Below, piece after piece: positions 9,403-18,635 of a DNA stretch of 64,000 bases. The DNA is from an uncultured Christensenella sp. (GTDB taxonomy: Bacteria; Bacillota; Clostridia; Christensenellales; Pumilibacteraceae), in contig CAJTLV010000003.1 of NCBI GenBank assembly GCA_910577435.1, forward strand, positions 75,947 through 139,946, in the 5' to 3' direction. The notes under the pieces were generated by a model. It was not told where the DNA came from and ran no database searches. It saw only the letters and a program-made list of their open reading frames with translations. The position numbers and the translations under genes were made by a program. Numbering within the stretch: position 1 is the first letter of the stretch; each line of letters opens with the position of its first letter.

Positions 9403-9429
9403 AATAAACTCCTTTTGATAGACATCGAA

Positions 9430-12400
9430 TTATATTTTCTCGTAAGAGTAAGTAAACGTTGTTTTATCCTGCGACAGAGTAAGCGTAACGGTATATCTGT
9501 CGTTTTTGTACATTCGAACGAAAGTGAATACATTTTCGGACACTTGCGTAACGCTGTACATATAGTCGAGCGACGTTGCGGGAAGAAGCAAAAGATCGCT
9601 TCCGTCGTCCGCCTTGCCGAGTACCGCCTTTATCTCGCCGAACACATATATAGCGTTCGCCGTAAAGTGCAGTGTGATATTGCTTCCGTCGGAACAGGCG
9701 ATGTTTCGAATGTAATATGCCGAACTCGCTTTTGTGTACGTAAACTTATTTCCGCTTTCGAGCGTTATCGTAATATCGTAACGCTTTCCGTCGGTATCCG
9801 TATAGCCGCGAATTATCTTCGTATTGTAACCGTTGATATAAAGCTCCGCCGCCACGCCGTTAAACATTACCGTAGACGTGCCGCTGAAATTTTCGTAATG
9901 CTCGGGAAGGAGTACGGCGGGGTCGCATACGAGCGTGTACAAGTCGTCTGCGGAAGTGAACGTAACCGAATTGTCTATAATCTTCGTGAAGTTATACAGC
10001 ATTGCGCCGTATCTGAACGATATTACGTCGTCTTGGATAGTGCCTACGATCGTGGCATATACGCCGCTTTCCCTGTCGTATTCGAGCAAGGTTATCGTCG
10101 TACCCTCCACTTTGTATATCATCACGCGCGATCCGGAAAGTATCGCTCTGCCGTCAAGTTCGAGGACGTCGGAGCCGTCCATATATATACCTTTTTCATC
10201 GCCCGACTCTATGTACAGCGAAGGACAATAGCTTGCGTATACGGGATTGTCGTAGAATTTTTTGGCGACGTCGAAATCGGCAACCTTGATGCGGAACGCT
10301 ATGCAGCCGTTGAATATCTTTTCCGCCATTGCGGGCGGCTCGCTACCGATAAATTCCAAGAATATAGGCGGATCGGATTCGTATATATTGCATTCCATAA
10401 ACGCCATAGTGCCGATCGACTCTATGTTAGCGCCGACACGCACAAGCCTGAGTTTTTCGCATCCCTGAAACGCGTTATCGCCGACGGAGATCACGGCGGG
10501 AAGTTCGAGCGTGCCTTCCGCTTCGCCGCTGCCGACAAGCGATTCACAGCCCAAGAACGCGCCCGCGCCTATAATTTGCACGTTGTCCGCCTTGAACGTG
10601 TGCAAGTTGACGCAGTATTCGAACGCGCGATCGCCGATCTCGGTTACATTGTTCAGATCGACCGACGCTATAAAGTCGAGACCGAGAAACACGCCGTTTG
10701 CTATCTTCGTAACTTCGTCGGGGATAGTTATGGCAAGTTCGTTGCCGCTACCCTCTTGCTTGTTATAGCGAACAAGTACGTCGCCCTCTATCTCGAACTC
10801 TTCGAGCCGATTTACTTCCTCGTCGCCCTTGATCGCGTAAGGACACCCGACCCACGCCGCTTTGTATGCGTCGACGCTGTTTTCGGGCACTACGATAAGG
10901 AAATCGCCTGCGGGCCAACGGAACGGGTTATTTGCAGCGAAGTCTTCCGCCGTAAAATCCAAGTTCATCGGCGTTTCGGACAGGAACGTCACGCGGTGCA
11001 ATGTGTAGTTATTCTCGAAAGCACGCGCGCCGATCTCCGTAACGCTCGCGGGTATAGTTACGTGCGTGACCGAAAATCCGCTGTCGACATCGTACTTGAA
11101 CACCCCGTCCGCTATTCGCTCAACGTTATTCGGAATGACGATTACCGTAGAATCGCCGCGATACTCGACAAGCGTGCCGTTATCCACAACATATCCGTCG
11201 GCGTTCACCGCGAAAGTACCTGCGGCGAAGTCGACGTCGAAATACATCTTGCCGCCTGCCGTTGCCGTATCGCCGTCGTCGATAATCGGAATAAACGTAA
11301 CAAGCGTTTTGCTTTCGTTTACAGAGTAGTAGCCGACAAGTTTTTGCCCGTTGAGTATAAAGTCGGCGTAAACGTAGCCGTCGAGATACAACGTGCTTTG
11401 CGCATTGTCGGGATCTGTAAACAGTTTTTCGAGCGACGGATCGTGTTCGATATAAACGGGGACATTGCCGCTCGCGTTATTTATCACATTGACGATAAAA
11501 TCGAAGCCGTCCACGCCCGTCGTGATCGGATCGAAATGATATTCGCCGTAATAATATTCGTCGCAACCGTCCGCGCCGTAATATATACCTTCGGCAATTA
11601 CCTCGAACCTATCGGCGTCGGCGTTATATTCGTACCATACGGCGCCGCCGTAACCGTTGAGATCGAGACGGTAATAATATTCGAGTTCGCCGTTACAGTA
11701 AAGCAGATACGAGCCGCTTTCATAACCCTGCTGTATGAAATAACCGTCGAATTCGGTATTTTCCACTCTGCGTCGCACCACAGTAAAGTACAGCATACGC
11801 GGCTCGCCGGCCTCGTCCTTTATCACGTTGCCCGTCATCGGATCGATAAACACGAACACATAATCGTCGTGTGCGGCGTCATATTCATAGTAACCGTATG
11901 CATAAACGCTTAATTGATCGCCGACCATAGTGACAATGGTCGAATTACCGTAACCGTCCGTTCTCAGTATGTACTCGGCATAGCGGCGCTCGACGTGATC
12001 GTACATCAAATAACTGCCCGTAGTACCGTCGTTATACAAATATTTATCGTCGCCTACAAGTTTTGCGAAAACGTCGCCGCCGTCCGCCGCGTCGAACATA
12101 AACTGAACTTCATAATAGCCCGATTGCGTCTGCTCAACGAATCCGAGTTTGTTAACAGCGCCGTCGCGAACGAGCGTCGCCGCGCCGAGACCTCTGCCTA
12201 TAAGCGCGTCGTATACGTATATCTTATCGGTAACGGTTTCCAGAACGTCGGTATAACGCTTCGCCCACTGCGCGTATAAAATTATATTTTTGTCTGCGAG
12301 TACAATGTCGTCGCCCGCAAAATACTGCCCGTCGTGACTGCCGTCGGTAAAGTAGAGCGGTCCGCTTCGGCTCGTTGTCCAACCCAGAAACATATACCCG

Positions 12401-12876
12401 TCGCCCGCACCGAAGTCACTGCCGTCCTTAACGGTGAACCTATCGCCCGTCTCGCCTTTGTGCGCGGTCAAATTACCGCTGTGCGGAACACCGACCAGAT
12501 TGAATACGTACGTCACGCCGAACGTGCCGTCGGGATCTTCGGGGTCGATGACGTCCGCTTTCCACTGCGCCGTAAACGTAACGTCGTTCGACGGCATAGT
12601 ATATTCGTCGCCTGCGGAATATGTATCCGTTCCGTCGTTCCAACCGTCGAATACGTGGCCGTCGAAATTAAGTCCGTCCGGTTGCGGCAACTCGAACTTC
12701 TCGCCCGCTTCATAGTCGGCGCCGTTGGGCAGAGTTCCCGCCCCGTCGCCTGCGGAATATGTGACGGTATAAACCGAACGATCGGTGTCGTCGGTACAGC
12801 CTGTCGCAACAACCGTAGCAACAAGCGTCGCCACCGTAGCTATAATAGACAGAATGATTTTTTTCGTTCTATTCAT
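9430..12876 (-). CDS. surface lipoprotein with InlB B-repeats and BspA-type leucine-rich repeats
   Basis: The 1148-residue protein has a signal peptide with lipobox VVATGC. Two InlB-type repeats follow at about 35-110 (FDGWNDGTD ... VTFTAQW) and 120-205. A long beta-rich section comes next, then BspA-type LRR_5 repeats at about 590-830, recognisable as VTIPASVTEIGARAFENN, ITIPDEVTKIANGVF, VTEIGDRAFEYC and VISVGDNAFQGC. LRR_5 proteins of gut bacteria are often adhesins. The gene lies 27 bases upstream of the related lipoprotein gene and both read in one direction, so they form a two-gene operon. The start is supported by GAGGAT upstream of the ATG. Function beyond surface attachment is unknown. 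Confidence 0.8.
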   Translation of the reverse strand: MNRTKKIILSIIATVATLVATVVATGCTDDTDRSVYTVTYSAGDGAGTLPNGADYEAGEKFELPQPDGLNFDGHVFDGWNDGTDTYSAGDEYTMPSNDVTFTAQWKADVIDPEDPDGTFGVTYVFNLVGVPHSGNLTAHKGETGDRFTVKDGSDFGAGDGYMFLGWTTSRSGPLYFTDGSHDGQYFAGDDIVLADKNIILYAQWAKRYTDVLETVTDKIYVYDALIGRGLGAATLVRDGAVNKLGFVEQTQSGYYEVQFMFDAADGGDVFAKLVGDDKYLYNDGTTGSYLMYDHVERRYAEYILRTDGYGNSTIVTMVGDQLSVYAYGYYEYDAAHDDYVFVFIDPMTGNVIKDEAGEPRMLYFTVVRRRVENTEFDGYFIQQGYESGSYLLYCNGELEYYYRLDLNGYGGAVWYEYNADADRFEVIAEGIYYGADGCDEYYYGEYHFDPITTGVDGFDFIVNVINNASGNVPVYIEHDPSLEKLFTDPDNAQSTLYLDGYVYADFILNGQKLVGYYSVNESKTLVTFIPIIDDGDTATAGGKMYFDVDFAAGTFAVNADGYVVDNGTLVEYRGDSTVIVIPNNVERIADGVFKYDVDSGFSVTHVTIPASVTEIGARAFENNYTLHRVTFLSETPMNLDFTAEDFAANNPFRWPAGDFLIVVPENSVDAYKAAWVGCPYAIKGDEEVNRLEEFEIEGDVLVRYNKQEGSGNELAITIPDEVTKIANGVFLGLDFIASVDLNNVTEIGDRAFEYCVNLHTFKADNVQIIGAGAFLGCESLVGSGEAEGTLELPAVISVGDNAFQGCEKLRLVRVGANIESIGTMAFMECNIYESDPPIFLEFIGSEPPAMAEKIFNGCIAFRIKVADFDVAKKFYDNPVYASYCPSLYIESGDEKGIYMDGSDVLELDGRAILSGSRVMIYKVEGTTITLLEYDRESGVYATIVGTIQDDVISFRYGAMLYNFTKIIDNSVTFTSADDLYTLVCDPAVLLPEHYENFSGTSTVMFNGVAAELYINGYNTKIIRGYTDTDGKRYDITITLESGNKFTYTKASSAYYIRNIACSDGSNITLHFTANAIYVFGEIKAVLGKADDGSDLLLLPATSLDYMYSVTQVSENVFTFVRMYKNDRYTVTLTLSQDKTTFTYSYEKI

Positions 12877-12950
12877 TTTATCCTCGCATCGGACGCTTCC
12901 GTTTTCTTCGGCGCGTCTTATTTACGTTAATAAAATTAATAGCACGGAGT

Positions 12951-13041
12951 GCGCGGTCTTTATAAAATAAAGACCGCAGGGTACTTGTACCCTGCGGTCT
13001 TTATAAAATAAAGACCGCAGGGTACTTGTACCCTGCGGTCT
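12951..13041. repeat. 41-bp tandem repeat of a strong palindrome; duplicated terminator
   Basis: Two near-perfect 16-bp stems are present: AAAGACCGCAGGGTAC with its complement at 12969-13002, and a second copy at 13010-13041 that loses the outermost pairs. The period is 41 bases and part of a third unit lies at 12953-12970. On the minus strand each stem is followed by TTTATTTTATAAAG, so the array can terminate the transketolase-yfbR transcript before the lipoprotein operon. Confidence 0.8.
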
Positions 13042-13134
13042 CCTTTGACCATTTCACTTGGCTATTTTAATTATTTTACTACAATACGGCGCATATGTCA
13101 AGTGTTTTAGCGCACTTATGCGCGGCTACTTATT

Positions 13135-13719
13135 TTACCTGTCGAGCAAATCGTCCAAACTGCCGGAATACGCGGGTATAAATGTGTCCAAGAAATACCT
13201 TACGCACTTTTCCGGCGCGGCGTTCAACTCCTTGACCGTGACCTCGTATGCGCTCTTGAACTCGCTGTTGTTGACCGCAAGTTCCTCCACGCACTTTATC
13301 AACGCGCTGAGCTTATCCGCTCGCTTTACTATCGCATACTCATTGCACGATTTATCGGGCTGAACATACGGAGCAAACGCCGTCTTCAACTCGTCGGGCA
13401 ATGTGTCGATAAGTTTCCGTTCTGCGCGGTGTTCGATGTTTTTATATGCGCGGTTTATATCTGCGTCGTAATACTTGACGGGAGTCGGAAGATCGCCGGT
13501 GACTACTTCCGCAGACTCGTGGTACAGCGCAAGCACAGCCGCTTTTTCCGCGTCGAGATTGCCGCCGAACAACGCATTCTCGATGGTACACAGCGCGTGC
13601 GCTATCATCGCGACCTGCATTGTGTGTTGCGCCACGTCTTCGGTAGTGGTGTTACGCATAAGCGACCATCTGCCGATCAGTTTCATTCTGTCCAAAAACG
13701 CGAAAAACTTACTCTGCAT
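13135..13719 (-). CDS. yfbR: YfbR-like 5'-deoxynucleotidase (HD domain)
   Basis: The 194-residue protein aligns along its length with YfbR, which removes phosphate from deoxynucleoside 5'-monophosphates. Typical blocks are FLDRMKLIGRWSLMRN, EDVAQHTMQVAMIAHAL (metal ligand His32), ALYHESAEVVTGDLPTPVKY and IVKRADKLSALIK. The second metal motif, HD in most members, reads His67-Glu68, which is unusual. The first codon overlaps the end of the transketolase gene by 11 bases, so the two are translationally coupled. The N-terminus matches the family start even though only a weak AAGAAA precedes it. Confidence 0.88.
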   Translation of the reverse strand: MQSKFFAFLDRMKLIGRWSLMRNTTTEDVAQHTMQVAMIAHALCTIENALFGGNLDAEKAAVLALYHESAEVVTGDLPTPVKYYDADINRAYKNIEHRAERKLIDTLPDELKTAFAPYVQPDKSCNEYAIVKRADKLSALIKCVEELAVNNSEFKSAYEVTVKELNAAPEKCVRYFLDTFIPAYSGSLDDLLDR

Positions 13720-15715
13720 TTTCTTGGCGCGCTACCTTCGCGCAAGTCTTGATCGTCTTTTTAGCGAGCTTGATTACGTTATCGGTCGTAAATCCGCAAA
13801 CTTCGAATACGAGATTTGCCGGCGCAGACATACCGAAATCGTCTATGCAACAGCATTCGCCGTCGAGACCGACGTACTTATACCATATATTCGAGCGCCC
13901 CGCCTCAATGGCGACACGCGCTCTCACGTTAGACGGAAGAACGGATTCACGGTACTTTGCCGTCTGAATGTCGAAAAGTTCGTTACACGGCATACTGACG
14001 ACGCGCGCGTCGATATTGTCGCTGGCGAGCCGATCTTTGGCCTCGACTGCGAGCGAGAGTTCGGAACCCGTCGCAATAAGTATCACGTCGGGAACTTCCT
14101 TTTTGCTGTCTACCGCTATATATCCGCCGTACAGTGCGTCCGTACCCGTGCAATCGAGCTGTTTGAGCGTCTGACGCGACGTGACGATAGCCGTCGGGCT
14201 TTTACCCGTCCAAGCGGATTCATAAGCCGCCGCAGTCTCTTTGGAATCGGCGGGACGGAATACCTTGATGTTGGGTATGCTTCTGAGCATTTCGAGTTGT
14301 TCTATCGGCTGATGCGTAGGTCCGTCCTCGCCCACGCCTATCGAATCGTGCGAAAACACGTACACGATGGGAATGTTCATAAGCGCGCTCATACGTATCG
14401 CGGCTTTCATATAATCGGAAAACACAGCGAACGTCGAGCAGAACGGCAAAAGTCCGCCGTGCAGATACATACCGTTGACTATCGCTCCCATCGCGTGTTC
14501 GCGAATGCCGAAATGTATATTGCGTCCCGCAGTGTCCGCAGAAAGATCGCCGCCGTCGCTTATAACTACCTGATTCGAAGTGGCAAGGTCTGCGGAACCG
14601 CCGATGATAAACGGGTTCTGCGCCGCGATCGTATTGAGAATACGCTGTGACGATGTGCGCGTCGCCTCGTCCTTTTTAGGCTTGTCGTAAATGCTGTCCA
14701 GCGCATCGAAATCGATCTCGGCTTTGCGCCAGCGCTGAAATTCCTCGAACAGTTCGGGATGTTTCGATTTGTATGTTTTTATCGTCTTGTTCCAATCGCT
14801 CTCATACTTTGCAAGTTCGGTTTTGCGCGTCGCGATAAAATCCGTCACTTGGGGCGCGACTTCGAACGGCGCGTATTTATATCCGAGATTTTTGCGGAGA
14901 GCTTTTACGTTCGCCGCGCCGAGCGGCGCGCCGTGACACTTGCTTGTTCCGGCAAGCGGCGATCCGTATCCTATCGTAGTGTCTACAATGACGAGAGACG
15001 GCTTGTTCTTTTCCGCCTTTGCAAGCGTGATAGCCGCCGAAATCTGTTCTACATCCTCGCCGTCGGCAACTTTTATCACGTGCCAACCGAGCGCTTCGTG
15101 GCGCTTGCCCACATCTTCGGTAAACGCGAGGTCTGTACTGCCCTCGATAGTTATATGATTGCTGTCGTACAGAACGATGAGCTTTCCGAGTTTGAGCGTG
15201 CCGGCAAGCGACGCCGCCTCGTTTTCTATGCCCTCCATCATACAGCCGTCGCCGCATAGCGCGTATGTATAGTGATCGACCACTTTGCAGTCGTCAGTAT
15301 TGAATTTTTCGGCAAGTACCTTTTCGGCGAGCGCAAAGCCGACTGCGTTTGCTATACCCTGTCCGAGCGGACCAGTCGACACCTCTACGCCCGCAGTCAC
15401 TCCGTATTCGGGATGTCCGGGAGCTTTACTCATATGCTGACGGAAACGCATTAGATCTTCTTTAGTCAAGCCGTAGCCGAAAATATGAAGCAACGAATAC
15501 AACAGCATCGATCCGTGTCCCGACGACAGCACAAACCTGTCACGGTCGAAAAAATTGGGGTTTTTGGGATTGTGCTTCAAGTGTCTCGCCCACAGCGTAT
15601 ACGCCGTCGGCGCGGCGCCGAGACAGATACCGGGATGCCCGCTGTTCGCCTTTTCGATTGCGTCCACGCTCAGCATTCTGATAGTCGAGATAGTAAGTTC
15701 TTCTTCGTTTGTCAT
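13709..15715 (-). CDS. tkt: transketolase
   Basis: The 668-residue length is normal for a full transketolase, the thiamine-diphosphate enzyme that moves two-carbon units between sugar phosphates and makes erythrose-4-phosphate. Marks include DAIEKANSGHPG at the N-terminus, RFVLSSGHGSMLLYSLLH, GPLGQGIANAVG, the ThDP/Mg motif GDGCMMEGIENEAASLAG, HFGIREHAMGAIVNGM and FSHDSIGVGEDGPTHQPIEQLE. The ribosome site AGGAG precedes the ATG. It lies in the same direction as the shikimate genes, 45 bases after the hexomutase gene. Its product erythrose-4-phosphate is the entry substrate of the shikimate pathway, so the arrangement makes metabolic sense. Confidence 0.97.
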   Translation of the reverse strand: MTNEEELTISTIRMLSVDAIEKANSGHPGICLGAAPTAYTLWARHLKHNPKNPNFFDRDRFVLSSGHGSMLLYSLLHIFGYGLTKEDLMRFRQHMSKAPGHPEYGVTAGVEVSTGPLGQGIANAVGFALAEKVLAEKFNTDDCKVVDHYTYALCGDGCMMEGIENEAASLAGTLKLGKLIVLYDSNHITIEGSTDLAFTEDVGKRHEALGWHVIKVADGEDVEQISAAITLAKAEKNKPSLVIVDTTIGYGSPLAGTSKCHGAPLGAANVKALRKNLGYKYAPFEVAPQVTDFIATRKTELAKYESDWNKTIKTYKSKHPELFEEFQRWRKAEIDFDALDSIYDKPKKDEATRTSSQRILNTIAAQNPFIIGGSADLATSNQVVISDGGDLSADTAGRNIHFGIREHAMGAIVNGMYLHGGLLPFCSTFAVFSDYMKAAIRMSALMNIPIVYVFSHDSIGVGEDGPTHQPIEQLEMLRSIPNIKVFRPADSKETAAAYESAWTGKSPTAIVTSRQTLKQLDCTGTDALYGGYIAVDSKKEVPDVILIATGSELSLAVEAKDRLASDNIDARVVSMPCNELFDIQTAKYRESVLPSNVRARVAIEAGRSNIWYKYVGLDGECCCIDDFGMSAPANLVFEVCGFTTDNVIKLAKKTIKTCAKVARQENAE

Positions 15716-15760
15716 ATTATACTCCTATCGGCTCCCGCCGCAAAAAAGTTTTATATACGA

Positions 15761-17380
15761 TTATATGTTTTTGTCCGCTTCGTTTTGTTCGATAACGTCG
15801 TCCGTCGTCTCGAACGCGTATTTTGCGTCGGCTTCGGAAAAGTCCGCGTCGTCCGACGAATATTCTTCGGTCCGCTCCGGCTCGCGCTCCGCGATAAATC
15901 GTTCGAGCGGCTCGCAGTCGAGACCTCTGAAACCGCGAAGGAACGAATACAGGAATCGCGCCGCCGACAGAACGCCGCCTTCTTTTTCCGACTCTATGTA
16001 TATGGGAAGCACGGGATCGTGAACGCTTGTACGCACTATAAAATATGCCGCCGCGTGCGGAATATACGCGCGAACGCCCTCATAGTTATCCGACGAGATT
16101 TTAAGCATACGTTCCGAAATACCGGTAAGCCGTTCTATTATCTTATCCGCAACGACGCGGAAGTCCGAGCAAGTGAATTTAAGTCGAATATCCGCCTCGT
16201 CGAGCGGCATTGCGAAATCGGAAATAAGGTCGGTAACCGTGCGGTTTTGCCGACGCAGATCGGACATTTTTATGAGTATCTTTGCAATGAAATACGCGCC
16301 GTCGTCCAAAAAATAGTGTTCGGCAAACGCCGCGTGACCGCTGCTCTCTATCGCGAGCGGCGCGTCGAACCCGCTGTCGCACAGCATTTTCGCCTCGTCG
16401 ATGACGTTTCGGTATCCGCGCTTAAACCGCAGTTGTACTCCGCCGCGACTTTCTATAAACGTGCGCAGTCCCTCCGTCGTTACGGAGTCGGTGACTATCG
16501 TCGCGCCCGGATGTTCGGGCAAGATTATCGCAGCCGCGAGCGCGATGAGCGCACACCTGTTTATTTCCGTTCCGTCCGCCGCAACAACACCGCAACGGTC
16601 TACGTCCGCGTCGAATATTACGCCGAGATCCGCGCCCGTTTCAAGTACGCGATTTTTAAGCGATTCCATCGCTTCTTTGTTTTCGGGATTGGGCGAATGC
16701 GCTGGAAAATTCCCGTCCGGTTCCAAAAACTGCGACGGGCTTATATCTGCGCCTAAAGGTTGCAGTACGCGCGTAGCAAAGAACCCGCCTGCGCCGTGTC
16801 CCGCGTCGACGGCTATTTTAAGCCCTTTGAGAGGCAGGAACAATCCCGTTCCCTTGCGTATGGTGTCCGTGAGCGCGTCGCAGTAAAGGCGCAGACAATC
16901 GCGCTTTACGACAGTAGAATGCGCTCCGACGGGAGGTTTCTCACCCGCAGAAGCAAGTGCTATTATCTCGTCGAGTTCGCTCGAATTCACTCCCCCGTCC
17001 GCAGTAAAGAACTTCAATCCGTTTATATGGCTGGGATGGTGACTTGCGGTAATCATAATCGATCCGTCAGCCGCTATCGTCGGGAATTTCGTAACGAGAT
17101 AAGACGCGGGCGTAGAGAACAGTCCGCAATCGTATATCTCCTGTCCGAAATTGCGAAGCGCCGAAATAACCGTCTTGGAAAACTCCTCGCCCGTCAATCG
17201 ACTGTCTCTGCCGACCGCAATTTTACAGCGCGGCTTGCCCGTTCTTCGGGTCAGCCACAGTGCGAACGCGCACGCAAAATCGGCAACCGCTTCTTTCGTA
17301 AGCACAGCAGGCTCCGAATCGGACGCTATCGCTCTGCCGCGTATATCTGTTCCGCTCTTCAATTTGACGTAATCGGACAT
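15761..17380 (-). CDS. phosphomannomutase/phosphoglucomutase family protein
   Basis: The 539-residue alpha-D-phosphohexomutase interconverts hexose 1- and 6-phosphates. It has the phosphoserine loop TASHHPSHINGLKFF (the Ser carries the phosphate), the metal loop DADVDR within VIFDADVDRCGVVA, and the sugar-specificity loop ESSGHAAFAEHYFLDDGAYF. The TASHHP form rather than TASHNP is typical of a subgroup seen in plants and anaerobes. The start at 17380 is preceded by GGAGGT and by its own promoter; a longer reading would start inside that promoter. The C-terminal 40 residues are acidic. It could feed glycan or nucleotide-sugar synthesis; mannose or glucose preference is not readable. Confidence 0.85.
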   Translation of the reverse strand: MSDYVKLKSGTDIRGRAIASDSEPAVLTKEAVADFACAFALWLTRRTGKPRCKIAVGRDSRLTGEEFSKTVISALRNFGQEIYDCGLFSTPASYLVTKFPTIAADGSIMITASHHPSHINGLKFFTADGGVNSSELDEIIALASAGEKPPVGAHSTVVKRDCLRLYCDALTDTIRKGTGLFLPLKGLKIAVDAGHGAGGFFATRVLQPLGADISPSQFLEPDGNFPAHSPNPENKEAMESLKNRVLETGADLGVIFDADVDRCGVVAADGTEINRCALIALAAAIILPEHPGATIVTDSVTTEGLRTFIESRGGVQLRFKRGYRNVIDEAKMLCDSGFDAPLAIESSGHAAFAEHYFLDDGAYFIAKILIKMSDLRRQNRTVTDLISDFAMPLDEADIRLKFTCSDFRVVADKIIERLTGISERMLKISSDNYEGVRAYIPHAAAYFIVRTSVHDPVLPIYIESEKEGGVLSAARFLYSFLRGFRGLDCEPLERFIAEREPERTEEYSSDDADFSEADAKYAFETTDDVIEQNEADKNI

Positions 17381-17399
17381 ATGACCTCCGTACTTTTCA

Positions 17400-17428
17400 A
17401 GTTTATCACATTTAACAAAATTTGACAA
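17400..17428 (-). promoter_or_regulatory. promoter of the hexomutase-tkt-yfbR genes
   Basis: TTGTCA at 17428-17423, a 17-base spacer and TAAACT at 17405-17400. It lies in the 91-base gap after the aro operon and leaves room for the GGAGGT ribosome site, so these genes can be expressed apart from the aro genes. Confidence 0.6.
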
Positions 17429-17471
17429 ACGTTTTATTATATTTACAAGGCAAGTCGCATAATTTTTCGGC

Positions 17472-18635
17472 TTATAACAAGCGGAGAAATTCGTCGTAGG
17501 TCTTTACCGAGTATTCTGCGACGGTTTCTTTTGCGCCCGACCTGTCGTACAGGCAACAGTCTATTCCGCAACTCACACCGCCCGCAATATCCGACGTTTC
17601 GCCGTCGCCGAATATTATTACGCGCGATCTGTCGGGATTGCCGAGCGCGGAAAGCACCGCTTCGAAATACCGCGCGTCCGGTTTGTAATACCCGACCTCT
17701 TCGGACACGAAACTGCCGTCGACATACGGCAAGAGCGGTTTAAGTCTGTTTTTCGCAAACATTGTAAAGCTGTTTGTGATTATGTAAGCGGACAGTCCGC
17801 GCGCTTTGATCTTTTGCAAAAACTCCGTCGCTCCGTCCGATACGAACATCGTTCCGCCCATAGCGGCGCAGTAAGCGTCGTTGAACGATTGTGGATCGAT
17901 GCGCAAGCCGAACGCCGCGCCGAACCGTTCCGCACGCAATTTGAAAAGTCCGTCGCGATCCAGCTCGCCGCGTTCCAGCATCTTCCACACTCCGTTGTTC
18001 GCTTCGGCATAAACGCGCACGGCCTCGTCCTCGTCGACGTTTAACCCGAGCGCGCGCACCGTCTCCGCAATGCTGTGCGCGGACGCCGACCGAAAGTCCA
18101 AAAGCGTGTCGTCCGAATCGCAAAGCACTATATCGTATCTTTTGCGGCGCGGACTTACGATTACCTTTTCCAGCTCCGAAAGCGAGTCTACCGTCGAGTC
18201 GACCGAATAGTCCGCATACTTTTCATACAGCGGTTTTCTGTCGCGTAACGTCTCGTCGAGCCTGTTTTTCAACGGTCGGTCTGTCGAGCGAATGCGCGCG
18301 TACAGCGTTTCTGCCGGCGCGTAAAGATACACGATATCGTATGAAGCGCGTATGGCGCACATACCCTTTTTATTGAGTACCGCGCCCCCTCCGAGCGATA
18401 TTATATCGGCGCCAGACCGTGCGGCTTCGATCATAAGTTCCTGCTCTATCCGCCGAAACTCAACCTCGCCGACATTCGAAAAAAAGTCGGAAATCGCGCC
18501 GTAGCGCCGCGTAAACTCGGCGTCGGTGTCGAACACAGTTCCGCCGTACCGTTCCGTATAACGACGCGCAAGTCGGCTTTTGCCGCTTCCCATTGCACCG
18601 ATGAGCGCGAGTTTTCTGCCCGCTATTTTTTCCAC
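17472..18635 (-). CDS. aroK: shikimate kinase fused to a YjjG-type HAD phosphatase
   Basis: A single 387-residue frame holds two enzymes. Residues 1-162 are a complete shikimate kinase: P-loop GAMGSGKS (13-20), DTD (36-38), FRRIE (60-64), GGGAV (82-86), the LID arginine in DRPLKNR (120) and RKPLYEKY. Residues 167-387 are a HAD hydrolase of the YjjG nucleotidase type: CDSDDTLLDF with catalytic Asp173/Asp175, YIITNSF, EVGYYKPDARYFE (the Lys) and IIFGDGETSDIAGG. The linker is only SPRRKRYD. Its start overlaps aroQ by 13 bases, so it belongs to the aro operon. Shikimate kinase activity is expected; the HAD substrate is unknown. Confidence 0.9.
   Translation of the reverse strand: MEKIAGRKLALIGAMGSGKSRLARRYTERYGGTVFDTDAEFTRRYGAISDFFSNVGEVEFRRIEQELMIEAARSGADIISLGGGAVLNKKGMCAIRASYDIVYLYAPAETLYARIRSTDRPLKNRLDETLRDRKPLYEKYADYSVDSTVDSLSELEKVIVSPRRKRYDIVLCDSDDTLLDFRSASAHSIAETVRALGLNVDEDEAVRVYAEANNGVWKMLERGELDRDGLFKLRAERFGAAFGLRIDPQSFNDAYCAAMGGTMFVSDGATEFLQKIKARGLSAYIITNSFTMFAKNRLKPLLPYVDGSFVSEEVGYYKPDARYFEAVLSALGNPDRSRVIIFGDGETSDIAGGVSCGIDCCLYDRSGAKETVAEYSVKTYDEFLRLL

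Noticed and set aside
9415..11913. Plus-strand open frame of 832 codons opposite the InlB/LRR lipoprotein gene
   Set aside because: Long antisense frames arise here because the minus-strand gene avoids certain codons. The plus-strand product is rich in Arg, His and Tyr with no domain, and the minus-strand protein has a signal peptide, lipobox and repeats.
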